From contig JAEZRH010000065.1 in NCBI GenBank assembly GCA_023412845.1, forward strand, positions 1 through 8,268: a stretch of DNA of 8,268 nucleotides, given 5' to 3'. Positions 1 through 5,506 of the stretch are shown in pieces. Each line of letters starts with the position of its first letter. Position 1 is the stretch's first letter. The position numbers and the translations under genes are program-made. The stretch comes from Bacillota bacterium. Its GTDB lineage: Bacteria > Bacillota > Clostridia > Oscillospirales > Acutalibacteraceae. The notes below the pieces were generated by a model. The model searched no databases, was not told the DNA's origin, and was given only the letters and a program-made list of their open reading frames with translations.

Positions 1-1248
1 GGCAACCCAGGACTGCGTGATGTCCAGATGTTCCGGCGCGATGGTGGTGACTGCGAACAGAGGATACAGGAACTGGATCGGCCAGTTGGAGATCGAAACC
101 ACCAGGGCGAGCAGGGCCGCGCCGCAGCCGACAAGGTTCATCGGGCCACGGAAGAAGCCCAGCGGGGTCAGAACGGCGAACACGACGCAGAGCAGCAGCG
201 CGGAGGTCGGAATCACCCCGCCCAGCAGCGTCTTGAAGTACGGCACCGCAAGAACGGCCGCGTTGTTGAACATGGACAGCGTGAGCAGGAATCCGATCAT
301 AGGAGCCACGTCGATGGCGCCGTCGGCGAACTGCTTAGCCAGCATGCGGCAGATGGGGGTAAACCCGCCCTTGAACTTTCTGCAGGTAAGCAGCGCGTAA
401 GCGGAGGCGATAATGAAGGCGAGAATGATCGGCACGTTCAGCGCGATCACCAGCACGACGGGCAGGATGACGGAGATCCAGGAAATCGCCGGTGCGTTCT
501 CTATTTTGTTCTCGCTGTTTTTGTTTTCGGCCTTATACTCCTCCACGGAAGCCGCCCAGGAATAGGAGACCTTCTTCCTGCCGACGGCAAGGTTGGCGAC
601 GATCAGCACCACCACAAGCGCCACGACCATGGCGATGATGGCAAAGTTGAAGTAGTTGTTGTATGTATAGCTGTCATACGCTTTGTTCGCCGTCACCAGC
701 ATAGCCTGATACTGTTTGAAGTTCACGATGTTGGCGAAAATGCCCGCCATGATGGAGCCCATGAAGGCAAACATGGCGATAGGCGACGGGATACCCAGCG
801 AAAGCAGGATGGGCAGGACAATGACGGCGATGGAAATAACCGGGCCGATGCCGGTCATGGATGTGAAGATGATTGCCGTAATGATGCACAGCAATGTCAT
901 GGTAATGCGCGGCTTATCGCCGCCCAGTTCCACAACCTTCCGGATCAGTGTGGCCGCAATGCCGGTATCCATCAGGACACGGCCGAAGAAGGCGCCGAAG
1001 AAGATGTTGACCAAAATGGATTTTCCATAGTTTTCCGGTCCGGTCTGGAAGACGTTGGCCAGAATGTCGATAACGCTTTTGCCTTTCATGGACGGATCCG
1101 GAACGATGGCATTGCCGATCAGTGCAAGCACCACCCAGAGAACAGCCATGAGCAGGAATCCGACCATCAGGTTATGGCCCTTGACGCAGTACCAGATCAT
1201 GCCGAAGAAAGAAAGGATCATCAGAATGCCAATGATCACGCTTACCAT
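1..1248 (-). CDS. GntP/CitMHS-like membrane permease, 3' end cut by window edge
   Basis: The reading frame is open from an ATG at 1248-1246 to the window edge, giving 416 residues without a stop; the C-terminus is missing. The protein is mostly hydrophobic, with many membrane-spanning stretches (for example around residues 1-16, 28-50, 78-90, 117-150, 157-175, 201-222, 257-285, 317-335, 345-360 and 377-395). A charged polar loop at about residues 223-255 is rich in Lys, Glu and Asn. A Gly-rich segment with GRVLMDTG (about 89-96) followed by a Thr/Ser-Gly-rich membrane stretch resembles ion-transporter-superfamily carriers such as GntP gluconate and CitMHS citrate symporters. A GGGGGG run 6 bases upstream is the likely ribosome site. 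It is divergent from uxuA, so uptake of a hexuronate or aldonate for that pathway is a reasonable inference. The exact family and substrate are not settled; a dicarboxylate or citrate carrier is possible. Confidence 0.8.
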   Translation of the reverse strand, partial: MVSVIIGILMILSFFGMIWYCVKGHNLMVGFLLMAVLWVVLALIGNAIVPDPSMKGKSVIDILANVFQTGPENYGKSILVNIFFGAFFGRVLMDTGIAATLIRKVVELGGDKPRITMTLLCIITAIIFTSMTGIGPVISIAVIVLPILLSLGIPSPIAMFAFMGSIMAGIFANIVNFKQYQAMLVTANKAYDSYTYNNYFNFAIIAMVVALVVVLIVANLAVGRKKVSYSWAASVEEYKAENKNSENKIENAPAISWISVILPVVLVIALNVPIILAFIIASAYALLTCRKFKGGFTPICRMLAKQFADGAIDVAPMIGFLLTLSMFNNAAVLAVPYFKTLLGGVIPTSALLLCVVFAVLTPLGFFRGPMNLVGCGAALLALVVSISNWPIQFLYPLFAVTTIAPEHLDITQSWVA

Positions 1249-1301
1249 AACGTACCCCCCATTTGTTTCGTTTTCGGACTTTTGTGCATGGACTCGCCTG
1301 C

Positions 1302-1317
1302 AACTAACATGTCAGTT
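1302..1317. promoter_or_regulatory. Imperfect 16-bp dyad at permease transcription start, candidate operator
   Basis: AACTAACATGTCAGTT reads nearly the same on both strands: 14 of 16 positions are symmetric around a central ACATGT. It lies just downstream of the predicted -10 box of the permease promoter, covering about +3 to +18, where a bound repressor would block transcription. The regulator is unknown; the FCD-family protein encoded at 2966 is the nearest candidate. The sequence does not match the palindrome upstream of uxuA, so one protein need not bind both. Confidence 0.4.
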
Positions 1318-1326
1318 TTCTGTTAA

Positions 1327-1355
1327 AGACTATCATTAATATCTTAGTATGTCAA
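1327..1355 (-). promoter_or_regulatory. Sigma-A type promoter of the leftward permease gene
   Basis: On the minus strand a perfect -35 box TTGACA (1355-1350) is followed after 17 bases by TAGTCT (1332-1327), a weak -10 box with 3 of 6 consensus matches. The surroundings are AT-rich. The expected transcription start is near 1320, leaving a leader of about 70 bases before the permease ATG at 1248. The good -35 and correct spacing make this the best promoter in the divergent region; the poor -10 suggests dependence on an activator or tight control. Confidence 0.6.
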
Positions 1356-1703
1356 GTATAATTTGGACAAATTAATCAAATTCATTTTTCGCAATCTGTA
1401 TGAATATCTACGGTTTCCCTGTAAACGGCTGCTTTTCGACATTGATGCGGATCGGCTGCAGGAGGTGTCCGGCCATGCGTGCATGCCCGGGAATTCCCGG
1501 CCTGACTGGGGAAAAAGCCTGCAGATCTTCTGTCCCTGCCTGTACGTACTTTGTACATCAAAGGCCGGATATCACTATTAAACAAAAATTTTATCCGCAT
1601 CTTAGTAATATTAAGCATGGAAAGACTGATATATTAGTTGTAACATATTTCTTGAACTGTTCAATCGTAAAATCCGGGTTGAAACTGCCATATTCACCTT
1701 TCG

Positions 1704-1719
1704 CACCCGGTCGCGGGTG
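1704..1719 (+). other. Small GC-rich hairpin in possible uxuA leader
   Basis: CACCCG and CGGGTG form a perfect 6-bp stem around a GTCG loop, with a second possible 4-bp hairpin directly after it (GGGA 1719-1722, TCCC 1729-1732). No T-run follows, so it is not an intrinsic terminator. If uxuA is transcribed from upstream of 1700 this would be a folded leader element; otherwise it has no evident role. Confidence 0.2.
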
Positions 1720-1771
1720 GGAGAAATGTCCCGGGCAGGGGCCGTTCCGCTGTCAAGCGCTGCGGATCTCC

Positions 1772-1789
1772 TTTTACGATATCGTAAAA
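1772..1789. promoter_or_regulatory. Perfect 18-bp palindrome upstream of uxuA, candidate operator
   Basis: TTTTACGATATCGTAAAA is exactly self-complementary over all 18 bases and ends 50 bases before the uxuA ATG. A half-site copy, TCGTAAAA, occurs at 1665-1672. A perfect dyad directly upstream of the first gene of a catabolic operon is typical of a dimeric regulator site; the operon's own GntR/FCD protein is the first candidate. A weak promoter could overlap it (TTTACG at 1773-1778, then TATTCA at 1797-1802 after 18 bases), in which case binding would cover the -35 box. The palindrome is seen directly; operator function is inferred. Confidence 0.5.
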
Positions 1790-1839
1790 AAAGCAGTATT
1801 CAATATGGTTTTGTGTAAGAAACGAAAGGAAGAGACCAC

Positions 1840-2913
1840 ATGGATATGACTATGCGTTGGTTCGGGACCGGGTACGATTCCGTAACCTTGCAGCAGATCC
1901 GGCAGGTGCCGGGCGTTACGGGAGTTATCACAACGCTTTACGGCACGAAGCCGGGCGAAGCGTGGCGGCGCGAACAGATCCGCGCCCTGAAAAAGGAAGT
2001 GGAAGACGCCGGCCTTGCCATCAAGGGAATCGAGAGCGTGAACGTCCACGACGCCATCAAGGCGGGCACGCCGGACCGGGACCGGCACATCGAAAACTAC
2101 GTCGCTTCTCTTACGAATCTGGGCCTTGAGGGTATCGACATGGTGTGCTATAATTTCATGCCCGTATTCGACTGGACCCGCACGGACCTCGCGAAGCCTC
2201 GGGCGGACGGTTCCACCGTGCTGGCTTACGACAACGAAGTGATCTCCAAAATCAACCCGGACGAGATATTCGATTCCATGGAGAAGAAATCGAACGGCTT
2301 CATACTGCCGGGGTGGGAGCCGGAACGGATGGCCACCATCAAGGAACTGTTCGCAATTTACCAGAACGTGGACAATGAAAAGCTGTTCCAGAACCTGGTA
2401 TATTTTCTGGAGGCCATCATGCCCACCTGTGAAAAATACGGCATCAAAATGGCGATTCACCCGGACGATCCGGCCTGGTCGGTTTTCGGTCTGCCCCGCA
2501 TCATCACGAACAAAGAGAATATCCTGCGGATGTTGCATGCCGTCGATAACCCGTACAACGGGGTCACGCTCTGCAGCGGATCGCTCGGGTCCAATCCGGC
2601 AAACGATATTCCGGATATCATCCGCGCCGTGGGGAGCCGTATCCACTTTGCGCATGTGCGCAACCTGAAGTACAACGCCCCCGGCAATTTTGAAGAGGCG
2701 GCGCATCTTTCCAGAGACGGCTCGCTCGACCTGTTCGCCATCATGAAAGCGCTCTACGACGTGGGCTTCGACGGCCCCATCCGCCCAGACCACGGCCGCG
2801 CGATCTGGGGAGAGAAGGCAATGCCCGGCTACGGCCTGTACGACCGCGCGCTCGGGGCCGCTTACCTCAACGGCCTTTGGGAGAGCATCGAAAAAATGTC
2901 GGTAAAACAGTAA
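1840..2913 (+). CDS. uxuA: D-mannonate dehydratase UxuA
   Basis: The cytoplasmic enzyme UxuA removes water from D-mannonate to give 2-keto-3-deoxy-D-gluconate in glucuronate breakdown. The product has 357 residues, the usual size for Gram-positive UxuA proteins. It opens with the typical MRWFG segment and folds as a TIM barrel of the xylose-isomerase-like type. Metal and active-site residues expected for the family are present: His207 in IHPDDP, Cys245 in LCSGSLG, His272 in HVRN, and Asp317 with His318 in RPDHGR. The ATG at 1840 follows an AAAGGAAGA ribosome site; ATGs at 1846 and 1852 are alternatives that would lose only two or four residues. It is first in a same-strand run with the regulator 52 bases downstream, so the three genes are probably one transcript. 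No truncation or frameshift is seen. Confidence 0.97.
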   Translation: MDMTMRWFGTGYDSVTLQQIRQVPGVTGVITTLYGTKPGEAWRREQIRALKKEVEDAGLAIKGIESVNVHDAIKAGTPDRDRHIENYVASLTNLGLEGIDMVCYNFMPVFDWTRTDLAKPRADGSTVLAYDNEVISKINPDEIFDSMEKKSNGFILPGWEPERMATIKELFAIYQNVDNEKLFQNLVYFLEAIMPTCEKYGIKMAIHPDDPAWSVFGLPRIITNKENILRMLHAVDNPYNGVTLCSGSLGSNPANDIPDIIRAVGSRIHFAHVRNLKYNAPGNFEEAAHLSRDGSLDLFAIMKALYDVGFDGPIRPDHGRAIWGEKAMPGYGLYDRALGAAYLNGLWESIEKMSVKQ

Positions 2914-2952
2914 TCTCGTCCGGCAGGCGGCAGCGCGTTCGGACGGATCAAA

Positions 2953-2968
2953 GGGAGGCAATGCCTTG
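2953..2968 (+). promoter_or_regulatory. Ribosome binding site that selects a TTG start
   Basis: GGGAGG (2953-2958) lies 7 bases before TTG at 2966, the normal spacing. An ATG at 2961 lies only 2 bases after the same site and in a different frame that stops at 3068 after a short Arg-rich peptide. No in-frame ATG occurs before residue 56, inside the DNA-binding helix region. TTG is therefore the best start of the regulator, which may keep its level low. Confidence 0.75.
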
Positions 2969-3724
2969 GGACAGGAAAATACGGCGCCGTCCGAAGAGCG
3001 GGCTTTTGAGGAGAAAAAGCAGGACGCTTATTCCGTGCTGCGCAGGGATATCATTGGGCTGCGTCTGAAGCCGGGGACGATCGTGAGTATCCGGGACCTG
3101 TGCGGCCATTTCCATATCAGCCGTTCGCCGATGCGGGACGCACTGATCCGCCTGGGGGAGGAGGGACTCGTCGATCTTCTGCCCCAGCGGGGGATCATGA
3201 TCTCCAGAATCGACATCAACCGTGTGGAAGAAGAGCGGTTCCTCCGCGTCTCCGTGGAAAGGAACGTCATGCAGATGTTCCAGACGCATCATACGCCGGA
3301 GGACATCGCGTTCCTCCAGGCTTCCATCGTACATCAGAGGCGGAACATACCGACGGGGGATTACCGTGCAAACATCGCGCTGGACGATGAATTCCACAGA
3401 TATTTCTATCAGGTGACGGGCAAGACGCTCTGCGCGGACGTCATCTGGAAGGCGTCCGGCCATTACAGCCGCGTGCGGCTCCTGACGTGCGTGAACCGTG
3501 ACATCTCCGAGGAGATCACGAACCAGCACTGCGATTTCGTCGAAGCCATCGACAGGGGTGACGAGGCCGGTATGCTGGCGGTCTTTAGCCACCACCTGAG
3601 CAAGATCGACGCGGAGGTCCGCATGCTGAGCGCCAAATACCCGGACCTGTTTTTGCAGAACAAAGTCACGGCCCGGGAAGACGACCTGTTGAAAGACGAT
3701 TTTCTGGAAACACTGAAAGGCTGA
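2966..3724 (+). CDS. GntR-family transcription regulator, FCD (FadR-type) subfamily
   Basis: The product is 252 residues from the TTG at 2966. Residues about 18-80 form a GntR winged helix: AYSVLRRDII, LKPGTIVS, a helix-turn-helix with HISRSPMRDALIRLGEEGLV, and the wing PQRGIMIS. Residues about 88-225 form the all-helical FCD ligand domain. All four expected metal-ligand positions are visible: Asp140 and His144 in DDEFH, His188 in NQHCDF, and His210 in FSHHL. UxuR and ExuR of enterobacteria belong to the same subfamily, so sensing of fructuronate, mannonate or a related acid is likely from context but not shown by sequence. It lies 52 bases after uxuA and 33 bases before uxuB, so it would be co-transcribed and self-regulating. 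The palindromes at 1772-1789 and 1302-1317 are candidate targets. The last 25 or so residues are acidic and variable. Confidence 0.93.
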   Translation: MGQENTAPSEERAFEEKKQDAYSVLRRDIIGLRLKPGTIVSIRDLCGHFHISRSPMRDALIRLGEEGLVDLLPQRGIMISRIDINRVEEERFLRVSVERNVMQMFQTHHTPEDIAFLQASIVHQRRNIPTGDYRANIALDDEFHRYFYQVTGKTLCADVIWKASGHYSRVRLLTCVNRDISEEITNQHCDFVEAIDRGDEAGMLAVFSHHLSKIDAEVRMLSAKYPDLFLQNKVTAREDDLLKDDFLETLKG

Positions 3725-3757
3725 ATTCAGCCTGATTTCAAAAGGAGGCAACTATCC

Positions 3758-5374
3758 ATGCATCTGACCGATCAGGAAATTTCCGACCTTTCCGTCTGGC
3801 GCGGCGCGGGAATTCGTCTTCCGGAATTCGACCGCGCGGCCATGATACGGCATACGAAAGAAAAACCCGAATGGGTGCATTTCGGAGCGGGGAACATCTT
3901 CCGCGCGTTCCCGGCCGCGCTCCAGCAGAAACTGCTGGAACAGGGCGCGGTCCGGTCGGGGATCGTCGTGGCGGAGGGCTACGATTACGAGATCATCGAC
4001 CGTGCTTACCGCCCGCATGACAATCTGAGTCTTCTCGTGACGCTGAAAGCGGACGGGTCCATCGAAAAAACGGTGATCGGCAGCATCGCCGAATCGCTGA
4101 AAGCGGACAGCGCCGACGAGAAGTATTTTCCGCGCCTACGGGAAATTTTCCGTGCGGAAAGCCTGCAGATGGCGACGTTCACCATTACGGAAAAAGGCTA
4201 TGCGCTGACGCGCGGCGACGGCGGCATGCTGCCGGACGTGGAAACGGATTTCGCGCAGGGCCCGTCGAGGCCCGTGAGCTACATGGGCAAGATCGTCTCG
4301 CTCGTCTACGAACGGTACACGCACGGGGCGCTTCCCCTCGCGCTGGTCAGCCTGGACAACTGCTCCCACAACGGGACAAAGCTGCGGGACGCGGTACTGG
4401 CCTTTGCGGAAAAGTGGGTGAAAAACGGCCTTGCCGAACGTGGCTTTCCCGATTACCTGAAGGACCCGGAGAGAATCTCCTTCACCTGGAGCATGATCGA
4501 CAAGATCACGCCGCGCCCGGATGCCGGGGTAAAGTCTATGCTGGAACAGGCCGGTTTCGAGGATACCGAAAGCATCGTCACCGCGAAGAACACCTATGTT
4601 GCGCCGTTCGTGAATTCCGAACAGGCGCAGTATCTCGTCGTCGAAGATCATTTCCCCAACGGCCGCCCGCCGCTCGACCGGGTCGGAGTGATCTTCACCG
4701 ACCGGGAAACGGTGGACAAGGTGGAGAAAATGAAGGTCTGCACCTGCTTGAATCCCCTGCACACCGCGCTTGCCGTGTTCGGCTGCCTGCTCGGCTATCA
4801 GAAGATCAGCGACGAAATGAAAGACCCGGACCTTGTCCGGCTGGTGGAGGGGATCGGCTACCGGGAGGGGTTGCCCGTCGTGGTAGACCCCGGCATCCTC
4901 TCGCCAAAGGCGTTCATCGACGAGGTACTGCAGGTCCGCATCCCCAACCCGTTCATGCCGGATACCCCGCAGAGGATCGCCACCGACACTTCCCAAAAGC
5001 TTTCCATCCGCTTCGGGGAAACGATCAAGGCATACCTCGCGGGCGATCGTCTTCAGATCGGGCGGCTGAAGCTGATCCCGCTGGTGCTGGCGGGCTGGTG
5101 CCGGTATCTGCTCGGCATCGGCGACGACGGACAGCCCTTTACGGTCAGCCCGGACCCGATGTACGACATGCTGAAAAAACAGCTCGGCGGACTGCGCCCC
5201 GGCGCGGCCGGTCCGTTCCACGAGGTGCTGCGTCCCATCCTCTCGAACCGGACGATCTTTGCCGTTGACCTTTACGAGGCGGGTCTTGGCGAAACGGTCG
5301 AAAAGGATTTTGCCGAGCTGATGGCCGGCACGGGCGCCGTTCGCGCGACGCTCAGACGCCATCTTGCGGACTAG
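3758..5374 (+). CDS. uxuB: D-fructuronate reductase / D-mannonate oxidoreductase, long-chain mannitol dehydrogenase family
   Basis: The enzyme would reduce D-fructuronate to D-mannonate with NADH, one step before UxuA. The product is 538 residues, longer than enterobacterial UxuB (about 486), and matches the extended clostridial/Thermotoga-type branch of the family. The Rossmann nucleotide site is VHFGAGNIFRAF (about 40-51). The C-terminal catalytic domain carries Lys326, Asn332 and His335 in KVCTCLNPLH, corresponding to the Lys-Asn-His set of polyol-specific long-chain dehydrogenases. The Lys-to-Asn spacing is one residue longer than I recall for mannitol dehydrogenase. AAAGGAGG (3741-3748) lies 9 bases before the ATG. 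It is the last gene of the uxuA-regulator-uxuB run and is followed by a terminator. Other aldonate or altronate specificity (UxaB-like) is possible, but the neighbouring uxuA argues for mannonate. Confidence 0.9.
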   Translation: MHLTDQEISDLSVWRGAGIRLPEFDRAAMIRHTKEKPEWVHFGAGNIFRAFPAALQQKLLEQGAVRSGIVVAEGYDYEIIDRAYRPHDNLSLLVTLKADGSIEKTVIGSIAESLKADSADEKYFPRLREIFRAESLQMATFTITEKGYALTRGDGGMLPDVETDFAQGPSRPVSYMGKIVSLVYERYTHGALPLALVSLDNCSHNGTKLRDAVLAFAEKWVKNGLAERGFPDYLKDPERISFTWSMIDKITPRPDAGVKSMLEQAGFEDTESIVTAKNTYVAPFVNSEQAQYLVVEDHFPNGRPPLDRVGVIFTDRETVDKVEKMKVCTCLNPLHTALAVFGCLLGYQKISDEMKDPDLVRLVEGIGYREGLPVVVDPGILSPKAFIDEVLQVRIPNPFMPDTPQRIATDTSQKLSIRFGETIKAYLAGDRLQIGRLKLIPLVLAGWCRYLLGIGDDGQPFTVSPDPMYDMLKKQLGGLRPGAAGPFHEVLRPILSNRTIFAVDLYEAGLGETVEKDFAELMAGTGAVRATLRRHLAD

Positions 5375-5410
5375 AAAAAGCGGCGCTGGGCAATTCCCGA
5401 CAATAAGAAA

Positions 5411-5444
5411 GCCGGACCGTCAACCTTTTGGCTGACGGTCCGGC
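5411..5444. terminator. Bidirectional intrinsic terminator between uxuB and the chemoreceptor gene
   Basis: GCCGGACCGTCA (5411-5422) and TGACGGTCCGGC (5433-5444) form a perfect 12-bp stem around a 10-base loop that itself can pair CC with GG around TTTT. On the plus strand the stem is followed by TGCTTTGTT; on the minus strand it is followed by TTTCTTATT. It sits 36 bases after the uxuB stop and 62 bases beyond the receptor stop, so it can end both convergent transcripts. The minus-strand tail is the more T-rich. Confidence 0.9.
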
Positions 5445-5506
5445 TGCTTTGTTAGGAAGAGGATGCCTCCGCGGGTCGGTGCCGGCCGGCAGGGGAAAGA
5501 GCCGTT

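Larger units (their letters stand above)
1249..1839. other. 591-bp divergent intergenic region without a convincing gene
   Basis: This gap separates the leftward permease from uxuA. Base composition is patchy: AT-rich at about 1320-1400, GC-rich at about 1420-1550, AT-rich at about 1560-1700, GC-rich at about 1700-1770, then AT-rich up to uxuA. Besides the promoter and dyads listed separately, it holds a perfect 14-bp palindrome CCGGGAATTCCCGG (1487-1500), and TCCGGCC (1468-1474), which can pair with GGCCGGA (1563-1569). A weak promoter-like pair TTGTAC (1551-1556) and TATTAA (1576-1581) has a 19-base spacer. Open frames here (for example 1400-1849 plus and 1618-1382 minus) encode Cys-, Pro- and Arg-rich products that look like no protein I know. 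I see no known riboswitch, T-box or tRNA. No strong uxuA promoter is obvious. Confidence 0.6.

Noticed and set aside
28..1326. 432-codon open frame on the plus strand
   Set aside because: It lies opposite the permease; the product is His/Asp/Gln-rich with no family features, whereas the minus frame gives a clean membrane protein.
1420..1433. Possible CcpA cre site beginning TGTAAACG
   Set aside because: The second half does not match the cre consensus (three mismatches), and it is about 65 bases upstream of the permease -35 box.
1475..1849. Plus-strand frame from an ATG with a textbook AGGAGGTG site (1460-1467), ending 10 bases inside uxuA
   Set aside because: The translated product is Cys/Pro/Arg-rich with no recognisable pattern and crosses the palindrome and probable promoter region of uxuA; chance is more likely, though the ribosome site is striking.
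2917..2945. CGTCCG/CGGACG inverted repeat between uxuA and the regulator
   Set aside because: Only a 6-bp stem with a 17-base loop and no T-run; not a terminator, and too weak to call an attenuator.
1774..2961. 395-codon minus-strand frame opposite uxuA
   Set aside because: Arg/His/Val-rich shadow of a GC-rich gene; uxuA is unambiguous on the plus strand.
2948..3751. 267-codon minus-strand frame opposite the regulator
   Set aside because: Shadow frame; the plus strand has a complete GntR/FCD protein with all expected motifs.
4136..5362. 408-codon minus-strand frame opposite uxuB
   Set aside because: Shadow frame caused by high GC at third codon positions; no family features.
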